Origin: Stenotrophomonas indicatrix
GTDB taxonomy: Bacteria > Pseudomonadota > Gammaproteobacteria > Xanthomonadales > Xanthomonadaceae
Direction of reading: 5' to 3'
Length of the DNA: 64,000 nt
NCBI GenBank assembly: GCA_041545745.1
Contig: CP168152.1
Coordinates: 2,478,001 to 2,542,000, forward strand
Both the position numbers and the translations under genes were made by a program. A model generated the notes under the pieces. The model did not search any database. It was given only the letters and a program-made list of their open reading frames with translations, and was not told the DNA's origin. Shown piece after piece: positions 14,712 to 24,100 of this stretch (positions are counted from its first letter, which is position 1; every line of letters starts with the position of its first letter).

Positions 14712-15935
14712 TCAAGCGATGGCGGCCGCCGGCCGGAAGCATGCGGCCATCATACGCCACAGCAACCGCCCTTCCTCGGCAAGGCGAAGCACGCGGCCGT
14801 CCCAGCGCGCCCAGCCACGCACGAGCAGCGGTGCGAGTGCGGGCGGGGTCTCGGCGAAGCACTCATCGAAGGGAACATCATTGCGCCACTCGAAGGCGGC
14901 AGCATCCAGCGCATGGTCGCAGGCGATGCTCTGCGCGACCTCGGCGGCCAGACGTTCCTGCTCTGACAGGATCAGGCCCGCGGCCACGCCCACATGCCCC
15001 GCCTGCAGGCGGGCCTGCCAGCACTCAAGGTCATCCTCCGTCCGGTAGAACACCTCACCGATCTGGCTGCACGCCGCCAGGCCGATGCCGATGAAATCGC
15101 TGCGATCGCGGCGCGGCACGCCCGCCAGATCGCAATGACGCTGACCGTCGCCCGGGCCGTTCGGATCCTGCAGGTCGCCGCGCTGATGATGGTCGCCACC
15201 GATACCCACATAGCCCGCCTCGCGCAGCAATCGCCACGCCTGCAGCCAGCGTTCCGATGAGGGATGATCAGGCAGCGCGCATGGCGCCGGCAGCAGCACG
15301 CGCTCGGGCGCATCTGCCAGCACGGCGTGCAATCGCCCGATGAACCCCGCATCCTCCGCCGCAGGCACACGCAACTGGTAGTAGCGTGCGGTAAAACCCG
15401 CGTCGCGCGCCTGCGCCAGCACCGCCGGGCCAGGTGCATCGGCGCGGTCGATCACGTTCAGCCGGGTGCAGCCCACCGCACGCAGTTGTGCGGGCGCCAC
15501 GGCGCTGCCGGCATCCAGCCGCACCTCCACCTGCGGCCGGGCAACGGTGCGCAGGTGCTGCGGCACTGCATCCAGCAACTGCCCCAGCAGTGTCGGCGGC
15601 AGTGCTTCGGCCAGACCCAGCTGCAGCACCATCGCTACCACTTCGCGGTCCTCGGCCAGAGCATCAGCCTGCAGGCGCAACGCGGCCAGCAACGTGTCCA
15701 GATAGCGTTCGGCCGGGACGTCGCGGCCCATGCGGCCGGTCTGGAAACCCAGCGTCAGCCCACGCGGAATCAGGTGCTCGTTGCTGGCGCGCACGGCGGC
15801 ACGCCAGCCGCTTTCACCGAAGCCGGCACTGAACTGGTCGGGCGGCGGAAACAGCACGTGGCGGGGTTGCCGCAGCAATGCCGCCTGCAGCGCCGTGTCC
15901 TCGCTCGCATCAACATGGAAGCTCATGACGGTCAT
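14712..15935 (-). CDS. HemN-like protein without the radical-SAM cysteine motif
   Basis: A 407-residue protein that follows oxygen-independent coproporphyrinogen III oxidase (HemN) across most of its length: RHVLFPPPDQFSAGFGESGW at the start, AERYLDTLLAALRLQADALA, GYVGIGGDHHQ, SDFIGIGLAACSQIGEVFYR and a C-terminal HemN domain (LILSEQERLAAEVAQSIACD, LAEEGRLLWRMMAACF). Where HemN has its C-x3-C-x2-C-x-C cluster motif, this protein reads LTLGFQTGRMGRDVP and has no cysteine. It should therefore not bind the SAM iron-sulfur cluster, and oxidase activity is doubtful. It could be a heme-binding or chaperone-like relative. Starts at 15935 and 15926 are both possible. An FNR box lies just upstream. 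Confidence 0.8.
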   Translation of the reverse strand: MTVMSFHVDASEDTALQAALLRQPRHVLFPPPDQFSAGFGESGWRAAVRASNEHLIPRGLTLGFQTGRMGRDVPAERYLDTLLAALRLQADALAEDREVVAMVLQLGLAEALPPTLLGQLLDAVPQHLRTVARPQVEVRLDAGSAVAPAQLRAVGCTRLNVIDRADAPGPAVLAQARDAGFTARYYQLRVPAAEDAGFIGRLHAVLADAPERVLLPAPCALPDHPSSERWLQAWRLLREAGYVGIGGDHHQRGDLQDPNGPGDGQRHCDLAGVPRRDRSDFIGIGLAACSQIGEVFYRTEDDLECWQARLQAGHVGVAAGLILSEQERLAAEVAQSIACDHALDAAAFEWRNDVPFDECFAETPPALAPLLVRGWARWDGRVLRLAEEGRLLWRMMAACFRPAAAIA

Positions 15936-15961
15936 CCTCGCGCGTTCCTCTTCGCACAGCC

Positions 15962-15975
15962 CTGATTGAAATCAA
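15962..15975 (-). promoter_or_regulatory. FNR-type box before the hemN-like gene
   Basis: On the minus strand TTGATTTCAATCAG, one base from a perfect TTGAT-N4-ATCAA site. It overlaps the narK1 stop codon. Its centre lies 41.5 bases before 15927, which would put the start of transcription at the second ATG (15926) if class II spacing is used, suggesting a leaderless or very short leader message. Confidence 0.7.
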
Positions 15976-17324
15976 GCGTGGCGCATTGCGTTGCTGGTGC
16001 CGCGTGCCCGCTCCGCGGCAGCCGCATCGATGGCCTCCGGCAGGTCGGTCTCGCGATCGATCTGCGGGAAATGTCGACGCTCCATCCGGCGGATGGCGAA
16101 GTGCATCCACGCCAGCGCGGCGGACACCACCACGAACAGCAGCATGAAACAGCTGCTCCAGATACCCAGCGCATCGTTCAACGCACCGAACACGATCGGC
16201 AGGATGAAGCCACCCAAGCCACCGATCATGCCCACCACGCCACCCACCGCCCCCACGTGCCGGGGGTAATACACCGGGATGTGCTTGTAGACCGCAGCCT
16301 TGCCCAGCGACATGAAGAAGCCCAGCACGAACACCAGCACGGTGAACATCACCACGCCAATGGCCAGGTGGAAGTGGATCGGACCATGGATGCCCTTCAC
16401 CACGTACTCGGTATCCGGATAGGCCAGCAGGAACGTACAGATGGCCGACACACCGAAGGTCCAGTACATCACCCGGCGCGCCCCCATCCGGTCCGACATC
16501 CAGCCGCCCACCACGCGGAACAGGCTGGCCGGGATTGAATAGCACGCTGCCAGCATGCCGGCGGTGCCGACGTCCATGCCGTACGCGCCCACCAGGTAAT
16601 GCGGCAGCCACAAGGCCAGTGCCACGAAGCCACCGAACACGAAGAAGTAGTACAACGAGAACCGCCACACCTGCAGATTCTTCAACGGTGCCATCTGCTC
16701 GGCGAACGGCACTGGCTTCACCCCATCACGCCGGCGCTGCTCCAGCGAGGGGTCTTCCTTGCTGAACAGGAAAAACAGTACCGCCGTGATCGCCAGTGCC
16801 ACTGCCCACACTTTGGCCACCATCATCCAGCCCGCCGCCACCATCACCATCGGCGCCAGCAGCTTGGTCACCGCTGAACCGATGTTGCCGGCACCGAAGA
16901 TGCCCAGCGCCGTGCCCTGCTTGCTGGCCGGGAAGAACTTGGACACGTAGGCCACGCCCACCGAGAAATTGCCACCGGCAATACCCACGCACAGCGCGGC
17001 GAACAGGAACTGCGGGTAGGTGTGCGCGTAGGTCAGCATCCAGGTGGCGACCGCGCCGCACAGCATCACCAGCGCCATCACCTTGCGGCCACCGAACTGG
17101 TCGGACCAGATGCCCAGGAACACACGGCTGACCGAGCCGGTAAGCACCGGGGTGGCGATCAGCAGGCCGAACTGGGTGTCGGTCAGGCCCAGCTGCTCGC
17201 TGATCTGGATACCGATGATGGAAAAGATCATCCACACCGCAAAGCACACGGTGAACGCGAACGTGCTCAGCCACAGCGCACGCTGCTGCTGCCCGGCACT
17301 GGCGGGGGCAAGGGCCTGGTTCAT
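15972..17324 (-). CDS. narK: NarK-family nitrate/nitrite transporter (first copy by position)
   Basis: A 450-residue major facilitator with about 12 membrane helices and the nitrate-porter signature region AGGNFSVGVAYVSKFFPASK, GTALGIFGAGNIGSAVTK, and a second one in the C-terminal half (VGAVGGVVGMIGGLGGFILP). Conserved arginines in the first half fit nitrate binding (VSRVFLGIWSDQFGGRK). A strong GGAGG site lies before the ATG. It ends the narGHJI transcript, 24 bases after the PPIase gene. With the divergently related copy at the head of the operon it probably provides nitrate/proton symport or nitrate/nitrite exchange; which one cannot be told by eye. Confidence 0.92.
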   Translation of the reverse strand: MNQALAPASAGQQQRALWLSTFAFTVCFAVWMIFSIIGIQISEQLGLTDTQFGLLIATPVLTGSVSRVFLGIWSDQFGGRKVMALVMLCGAVATWMLTYAHTYPQFLFAALCVGIAGGNFSVGVAYVSKFFPASKQGTALGIFGAGNIGSAVTKLLAPMVMVAAGWMMVAKVWAVALAITAVLFFLFSKEDPSLEQRRRDGVKPVPFAEQMAPLKNLQVWRFSLYYFFVFGGFVALALWLPHYLVGAYGMDVGTAGMLAACYSIPASLFRVVGGWMSDRMGARRVMYWTFGVSAICTFLLAYPDTEYVVKGIHGPIHFHLAIGVVMFTVLVFVLGFFMSLGKAAVYKHIPVYYPRHVGAVGGVVGMIGGLGGFILPIVFGALNDALGIWSSCFMLLFVVVSAALAWMHFAIRRMERRHFPQIDRETDLPEAIDAAAAERARGTSNAMRHA

Positions 17325-17348
17325 GCAACCTCCTTCCTCAAGAGTGGG

Positions 17349-18248
17349 TCAGCCGATCTCGGCTTCGGCTTCGATCTCATCCAGCCCGCGTACCGGGTAG
17401 CGCTCCTGCAGCTGCAGCAGGTAGGCCTGCACTTCGCGTTGGCGCACCTGCAGTTCCAGATAGTCACGGATCTGTGGCAGCACTGCGTCGAACGGCAGCG
17501 GCTGCCCTTCCTCGCGCCCATCGATGCTGACCACGTGGTAGCCCCAGCGTGATTCCACCGGGAAGCCGGCCAGACCCTCGCGCAGGCGGAACACCTGGCG
17601 ATCGAACTCCGGCGTGGTCTGCCCACGCTGCAGCCAGCCCAGGTCACCGCCCTCGCTGCTGGACGGGCAGCGCGAATGGCGCAGGGCGAAGTCGGCGAAC
17701 AGGTGCGGCGCTTCCTTCAGTTCATTGGCCAAGCGCTCGCCCTCGGTGCGCGCTTCCAGCCGCCCGGCCACATCATCGGCCGGCGCGGCCAGCAGGATAT
17801 GGCGCAGGCGAACGCGGTCCGGCGAGCGGAATCGTTCCGGGTTCTGTTCGAAATACCGTTGGCAGTCCTCGTCGGTCGGCACCCGGTCTTCAATCGCGTC
17901 TTCCAGCAGTTGCTGGATCAGCACTTCCTCATCACTGACCCGGCCGCCTGCTGGCGCCAGCAGGCCCAGCCGCTGTGCTTCCAATCGCAGCAGTTCACGC
18001 ACGACCAGTGCGCGTGCCGCCTCGGCACGCGACTGTTCCGGGCGCAGGGCCCGATGGTGCTGCATCTCGCGGGCGATGTCGGCCTCACTGATCGCCGTGT
18101 CCTCCACGAACAACCGGCACGGTGCCGGTTGCCCAAGCGAGCGCGGCCCCTGCTCTGCCCCGTCATGCTGGTGCTGGTGGGCCTCGGTCGGAACAGGCTG
18201 GGTGGAATCGATCACGGTGATCGGCAGGAACTTCGGCAGGCTGCCCAT
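17349..18248 (-). CDS. Parvulin-type peptidyl-prolyl isomerase in the nar operon
   Basis: A 299-residue protein with an N-terminal SurA/NifM-like helical region (SEADIAREMQHHRALRPEQS, ALVVRELLRLEAQRLGLL) and a C-terminal parvulin domain (VRLRHILLAAPADD, FADFALRHSRCPSSSEGGDL, GWLQRG, FRLREGLAGFPVESRWGYHV). No export signal is clear, so a cytoplasmic role in folding or maturing the nitrate reductase subunits is likely. A PPIase gene follows narI in several other nitrate reductase operons (established context). It starts 3 bases after the narI stop. Confidence 0.9.
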   Translation of the reverse strand: MGSLPKFLPITVIDSTQPVPTEAHQHQHDGAEQGPRSLGQPAPCRLFVEDTAISEADIAREMQHHRALRPEQSRAEAARALVVRELLRLEAQRLGLLAPAGGRVSDEEVLIQQLLEDAIEDRVPTDEDCQRYFEQNPERFRSPDRVRLRHILLAAPADDVAGRLEARTEGERLANELKEAPHLFADFALRHSRCPSSSEGGDLGWLQRGQTTPEFDRQVFRLREGLAGFPVESRWGYHVVSIDGREEGQPLPFDAVLPQIRDYLELQVRQREVQAYLLQLQERYPVRGLDEIEAEAEIG

Positions 18249-18251
18249 GGC

Positions 18252-18959
18252 TTACTCCCGCGGTCCGTAACGCAGCGCCGCCTGGCGACGGCGCACCACC
18301 TGGTATGGCCGCCACAGATAGCTGACCGGAATGCTCCAGACGTGCACCAGACGGGTGAACGGCGCGATCAGGAACAGGGTCAGGCCCAGGAAGATGTGCA
18401 TCTTGTAGACCCAGCTGACGCCCTGGATGTAGTCGGCGGCACCGGCACGGAAGGTCACGATGTGCTGCGCCCACTCGGCCAGCTGCACCATCACCCCACC
18501 GTCCAGATGTCCGGCCGACACGCGGATGCTGTACAGGCCAAGACAGAGCTGGGCGAACAGCAGCACAAGCACCAGGGTGTCACCGAAGCTGCCGGTGGCA
18601 CGCACGCGGGCATTGGTCAGGCGGCGCACCAGCAGGATGCTGATGCCGATGAAGCACAGCGCGCCGAACACGCCACCCACCACCATCGCCAGCATCTGCT
18701 TCTGCGAGGAAGTGATGAAGTGTTCGTACACCGCGTGTGGGGTCAGCAGGCCTACCAGATGACCACCCAGAATGGCCAGGATGCCGATGTGGAAGCAGTT
18801 GCTGCCGATCCGCATGCCCTTGTCCGATAGCATCTGGCTGGAACCGGTGCGCCAGGTGTACATGGCCTTGTCATAGCGCGCCCAGCTGCCGATCAGCAGC
18901 ACCGCCACGGCGATGTACGGGTAGTACTGGAAAGCGAATTGATGCAGGTAGTAGTTCAT
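18252..18959 (-). CDS. narI: Respiratory nitrate reductase gamma subunit NarI
   Basis: A 235-residue membrane protein with five helices, which starts FAFQYYPYIAVAVLLIGSWA and contains heme b ligand histidines in HIGILAILGGHLVGLLTPHA and VYKMHIFLGLTLFLIAPFTR LVH. It anchors NarGH to the cytoplasmic membrane and passes electrons from quinol to NarH. The ATG overlaps the narJ stop (ATGA). Confidence 0.97.
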   Translation of the reverse strand: MNYYLHQFAFQYYPYIAVAVLLIGSWARYDKAMYTWRTGSSQMLSDKGMRIGSNCFHIGILAILGGHLVGLLTPHAVYEHFITSSQKQMLAMVVGGVFGALCFIGISILLVRRLTNARVRATGSFGDTLVLVLLFAQLCLGLYSIRVSAGHLDGGVMVQLAEWAQHIVTFRAGAADYIQGVSWVYKMHIFLGLTLFLIAPFTRLVHVWSIPVSYLWRPYQVVRRRQAALRYGPRE

Positions 18960-19636
18960 GGCTGGACCTCTCGATGCACAGGACGGGCCGGTGAGCGTGT
19001 CGGTGGCTTGCAGTCTTCAGAGGGCGCTTCGGCACCGAAGCGCACCGCTTCCTCCTCCCACAACCGGTCCATCGCCTCGGCCGTATCGTCGCGGGGTTCT
19101 TCGCTGGCGCGTTGCCGCAGCACCTCCAGGTTGACCTTGCCGTCGCCGGCCTCCACCAGGATCTCCAGCAATGGCACATGCGGCAGCTCGCGCTCGGCGG
19201 CGCGCGCGGCCAGCATCCCGGCGATATGGCCGATGTGGTGCAGCCATTCGCGTGCCTCGCTCTCAGATTGGTGGGCCAGGAACTCCAGCAGCAGCGGCAG
19301 GTAGTCCGGCAGTTCGCGTGCATCCAGCTCGAAGCCGTGCTTGCGGTAGGTTTCCACCAGATCGACCATGGCCTGGCCACGGTCACGCGATTCGCCGTGG
19401 ATGTGTTCGAACAGCAGCAGGCTCATCGAACGGCCGCGGTCGAAGGTTGCCAGCCACGCGGCCTGCGCATCCAACGGATCGCTGTCCAGCAGCTGCTGCA
19501 CGAAGCCGCGCAGCTGCCTGCGCCGCGTCGGCGTCAGTGCCACCTCGTCACAGGCCGCCAGCAGTTCCTCGCCGTGCTGCCACAGTTCCTCGCGGGGGTA
19601 ATCCAGCAGCACCCCCACCAGCTTCAGAACGCTCAT
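18956..19636 (-). CDS. narJ: Nitrate reductase assembly chaperone NarJ
   Basis: A 226-residue soluble, acidic, mostly helical protein with the NarJ/TorD-family pattern (LLDYPREELWQHGEELLAAC, RGRSMSLLLFEHIHGESRDR, LPDYLPLLLEFLA). It is the private chaperone that holds apo-NarGH for molybdenum cofactor insertion and is not part of the final enzyme. Its start overlaps the narH stop as TGATG and its stop overlaps the narI start. Confidence 0.95.
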   Translation of the reverse strand: MSVLKLVGVLLDYPREELWQHGEELLAACDEVALTPTRRRQLRGFVQQLLDSDPLDAQAAWLATFDRGRSMSLLLFEHIHGESRDRGQAMVDLVETYRKHGFELDARELPDYLPLLLEFLAHQSESEAREWLHHIGHIAGMLAARAAERELPHVPLLEILVEAGDGKVNLEVLRQRASEEPRDDTAEAMDRLWEEEAVRFGAEAPSEDCKPPTRSPARPVHREVQP

Positions 19637-21180
19637 CAGACCACCTCCTTGCGGCGGTGGTTGGGCCCGTTGTTCACCACGAAGCTGGTGCTCTTGCGCT
19701 GGCCGAACAGGTCGGCCGGGCTGTCGCCGTTGCAGTCGTTGCCGAAGGTGAAGCCGCAGCCGCCGCGTTCGCCGAAGGCATCGTTGGCGTACTCGCGGTG
19801 AGCGCTGGGAATCACGAAACGGTCCTCGTAGTTGGCAATGGCCAGGTAGCGGTACATCTCTTCAACCTGGGCCACGGTCAGCCCGGCCTGGTCCAGCACC
19901 GCGGTGTCTTCAACGCCGTCCACGTTCTTGGCCCGGCGCCAGGCACGCATCGCCATCAGGCGTTCCAGCGCACGCACCACCGGTGCCTCGTCACCGGCTG
20001 TCAGCATGTTGGCCAGGTAGCGCACCGGAATGCGCAGCGAGGCCACGTCTGGCAACTCGCCACTCATGCCGATGCGGCCACGTTCGGCGGCCGACTGGAT
20101 CGGCGACAACGGCGGCACATACCAGACCATCGGCAGCGTGCGGTATTCCGGGTGCAGCGGCAGCGCCAGCTTCCAGTCGATGGCCATCTTGAACACCGGC
20201 GACTGCTTGGCCGATTCCAACCAGCTGTCCGGAATGCCTTCCGCACGTGCGGCGGCAATCACCGCCGGGTCATGCGGGTCCAGGAAGATATCCAGGTGGG
20301 CCTGGTACAGATCCTTCTCGGCGGCCACCGATGCGGCTTCGGCAATGCGGTCGGCGTCGTACAGCATCACGCCCAGGTAGCGGATGCGGCCGACACAGGT
20401 CTCCGAACATACCGTCGGCTCACCCATCTCGATGCGCGGGTAGCAGAAGATGCACTTCTCCGACTTGCCGCTCTTCCAGTTGTAGTAGATCTTCTTGTAC
20501 GGGCACGCCGACACGCACATGCGCCAGCCACGGCACTTGTCCTGGTCGATCAGCACGATGCCGTCTTCCTCGCGCTTGTAGATCGCACCCGACGGGCACG
20601 CCGACACGCACGCCGGGTTCAGGCAGTGCTCGCACAGGCGTGGCAGGTACATCATGAAGGTCTTTTCGAAGGCGCCGTAGATCTCCTTCTGCACTTCGTT
20701 GAAGTTGTAGTCGCGCGAGCGCTTGCTGAACTCCGAGCCCAGGATCTCCTCCCAGTTCGGGCCCCACTCGATCTTCTGCATGCGCTCGCCGCTGATCAGC
20801 GAGCGCGGCCGTGCGGTTGGCTGGTGCTGGCTGTCCTTGGCGGTGTGCAGGTTCTGGTAGTCGAAGTCGAACGGCTCGTAGTAGTCGTCGATCTGCGGCA
20901 GGTCCGGGTTGGCGAAGATCTTGGCCAGCATCCGCCAGCGACCGCCAGCGCGTGGTACCAGCTTGCCACTGCCGGTACGCACCCAGCCGCCGTTCCACTT
21001 TTCCTGGTTCTCCCATTCCTTCGGATAGCCGATGCCCGGCTTGGTTTCAACGTTGTTGAACCAGGCATACTCGACACCCTCGCGCGAGGTCCAGACGTTC
21101 TTGCAGGTGATCGAGCAGGTGTGGCAGCCGATGCACTTGTCCAGGTTCAGCACCATCGCGATCTGTGCACGGACCTTCAT
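19636..21180 (-). CDS. narH: Respiratory nitrate reductase beta subunit NarH
   Basis: A 514-residue iron-sulfur protein. Four cysteine clusters are visible: CIGCHTCSITC near the start, CEHCLNPACVSACPSG, CRGWRMCVSACPYKK (with the Trp that marks the [3Fe-4S] site) and CIFCYPR with CVGRIRYLG. It carries electrons from NarI heme to NarG. The ATG at 21180 overlaps the narG stop as TGATG; a GTG one codon upstream is less likely. Confidence 0.97.
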   Translation of the reverse strand: MKVRAQIAMVLNLDKCIGCHTCSITCKNVWTSREGVEYAWFNNVETKPGIGYPKEWENQEKWNGGWVRTGSGKLVPRAGGRWRMLAKIFANPDLPQIDDYYEPFDFDYQNLHTAKDSQHQPTARPRSLISGERMQKIEWGPNWEEILGSEFSKRSRDYNFNEVQKEIYGAFEKTFMMYLPRLCEHCLNPACVSACPSGAIYKREEDGIVLIDQDKCRGWRMCVSACPYKKIYYNWKSGKSEKCIFCYPRIEMGEPTVCSETCVGRIRYLGVMLYDADRIAEAASVAAEKDLYQAHLDIFLDPHDPAVIAAARAEGIPDSWLESAKQSPVFKMAIDWKLALPLHPEYRTLPMVWYVPPLSPIQSAAERGRIGMSGELPDVASLRIPVRYLANMLTAGDEAPVVRALERLMAMRAWRRAKNVDGVEDTAVLDQAGLTVAQVEEMYRYLAIANYEDRFVIPSAHREYANDAFGERGGCGFTFGNDCNGDSPADLFGQRKSTSFVVNNGPNHRRKEVV

Positions 21181-24100
21181 CACACCACCTCCTTGCTGGC
21201 CGATGCCGAGGCACCAGCGGGCTGTTCATCGTCCAACCAATCCACCTTGTCCATCTTGCGCACGATCACGAACTCGTCGCGGTTGGTACCGCAGGTGCCG
21301 TAGTAGTTGAAACCGTAGGCCAGCTGCGCGTAGCCACCGATCATGTGGGTCGGCTTGAGCACGATGCGGGTCACCGAGTTGTGGATGCCGCCGCGGGTAC
21401 CGGAGATCTCCGAGCCCGGCACGTTGATGATGCGCTCCTGGGCGTGGTACATCATCGCCATGCCCGGCATCACCCGCTGGCTGACCACCGCACGTGCGGC
21501 GATCGCGCCGTTGACGTTGAACAGCTCGATCCAGTCGTTGTCGACGATGCCTGCACTGCGCGCATCGTCCTCGCTGATCCACACGATCGGACCACCGCGT
21601 GACAGCGTCTGCATGATCAGGTTGTCGCTGTAGGTGCTGTGGATACCCCACTTCTGGTGCGGGGTGATCCAGTTCAGCACGATCTCCTTGTTGCCGTTCG
21701 AGCGCTGGTTGAGCAGCGGCTCGATGGTGCGGGTGTTCACCGGCGGCCGGTAGCTCATGAAGGCCTCGCCGAAATCGATCATCCACTCATGGTCCTGGTA
21801 GAACTGCTGGCGGCCAGTCACCGTGCGCCACGGAATCAGCTCGTGCACATTGGTGTAGCCGGCGTTGTAGCTGACGTTGTCGTCTTCCAGCCCGGACCAG
21901 ATCGGCGAGGAGATGATCTTGCGCGGCTGCGCCTGGATGTCACGGAAGCGGATCGCCTCGTGCTCCTTGCCCACCGCCAGATGGGTGTGCTCGCGGCCGG
22001 TGAAGCCGCCCAGCGATTCCCATGCCTTCACCGCCACGTGGCCATTGGTTTCCGGGGCCAGATGCAGGATCACTTCGGCCGCATCGATGGCAGTCGAGAT
22101 GGCCGGCCGGCCCTGGCTGACGCCCTCCTCGTGCACGGTATGGTTCAACTTGCCGAGGAATTCCACCTCGTGCTTCGTGTCCCAGTTCATGCCCTTGCCG
22201 CCATTGCCGTGCTTGTCCAGCAGCGGCCCCAGCGAGGTGAACTTGCGATACAGGTTCGGGTAATCGCGCTCCACCACCGTCATCGACGGCATGGTCTGGC
22301 CGGGGATGGCCTCGCACTCGCCCTTCTTCCAGTCGGCCACGCCGAACGGCATGCCCAGCTCGTTGGGAGTGTCGTGCAGGGTCGGCACCAGCACCAGATC
22401 CTTCTCCACGCCCAGCACGCCGGGCGCCATCTCGCTCACGGTGCGCGCAACCTCCTTGAAGATGTCCCAGTCACTACGCGACTCCCACGCCGGATCCACC
22501 GCCTTCGACAGCGGATGGATGAACGGATGCATGTCCGAGGTGTTGAGATCGTCCTTTTCGTACCACGTGGCCGTCGGCAGCACGATGTCCGAATACAGCG
22601 CGGTGGTGCACATGCGGAAGTCCAGCGTCACCAGCAGGTCGAGCTTGCCTTCCGGTGCCTCGTCGCGCCACTTCACTTCCTCCGGCTTCACCGCCCCCAT
22701 CTCGCCCAGGTCCTTGCCCTGCAGACCGTGGCGGGTACCCAGCAGGTGCCGCAGCATGTACTCGTGGCCCTTGCCCGACGAACCCAGCAGGTTCGAGCGC
22801 CAGATGAACATCATCCGCGGATGGTTCTGCTGCGCGTCCGGATCGGCAAAGGCGAAGTCCAGCGAACCGTCCTTGAACTTGCCCAGTGCGTAATCGGCAG
22901 GGGCCACGCCGGCCGCTTCGGCCTCGCGCACCAGCTGCAGCGGATTGCGGTCCAGCTGCGGCGCGCATGGCAACCAGCCCATGCGCACGGCGCGCAGGTT
23001 CAGGTCGGCCAGGCTGCCGCTGTACTTGCTGGCGTCGGCCAGCGGGGACAGCAGCTCGTCCACCTGTAGCTTTTCGTAGCGCCACTGCCCGGTGTTGAAG
23101 TAGAAGAACGACGTACCGTTCATATGGCGCGGCGGCTTGCTCCAGTCCAGGCCGAACGCCAGCGGCTGCCAGCCGGTCTGCGGGCGCAGCTTTTCCTGGC
23201 CCACGTAGTGCGCCCAGCCACCGCCGGTCTGGCCCACGCAACCGCACATGATCAACATGTTGATCAGGCCACGGTAGTTCATGTCGTTGTGGAACCAGTG
23301 GTTCATGCCCGCGCCGACGATGATCATCGAACGGCCATGGGTCTTGTCGGCGGTACGCGCGAACTCGCGGGCGATCTCGATCACCTCGCCACGCGGCACG
23401 CCGGTGATGCGTTCCTGCCAGGCCGGCGTGCCCGGCACGTTCTCATCGAAGCTCGTGGCGACATTGGCGCCGCCGAAACCGCGGTCCACGCCGTACTGCG
23501 CCAGCAGCAGGTCATAGACGGTCGCCACCAGGGTCTCGCTGCCATCGGCCGTGGCCAGGCGGCGCACCGGGATGTTGCGGTCCAGTACTTCCTCGGCCGG
23601 GGCGGCGGTCCAGCCGTCACTCTCGATGCCACCGAAATACGGGAAGCTGACCGCCTCGATGCCATCGTTGGCATCGGACAGGCTCAAGCGCAGGCGCGTA
23701 TCCGCACCGGTGCTGGCCTTCTCCTCGATGTTCCAGCGACCCTTTTCGCCCCAGCGGAAACCGATCGAACCGTTCGGCACCACGATCTGGCCACTGGTCT
23801 CGTCGTAAGCGAGGGTCTTCCAGTCCGGGTTGTTGGCCTCGCCCAATCCACCCAGCTCGCTGGCACGCAGGAAACGCCCGGCCACCAGACGTCCATCCGC
23901 GCGACGCTCCAGGCGTACCAGCATCGGCATGTCCGAGTACTGGCGGCAGTAGTCCTGGAAGTACTGCGACGGCGAATCGACATGGAACTCGCGCAGGATC
24001 ACGTGGCCGAAGGCGAACGCCAACGCGGCGTCGGTGCCCTGCTTCGGGTGCAACCAATGATCGGTCAGCTTGGCCAGCTCGGAATAGTCCGGGCAGATCG

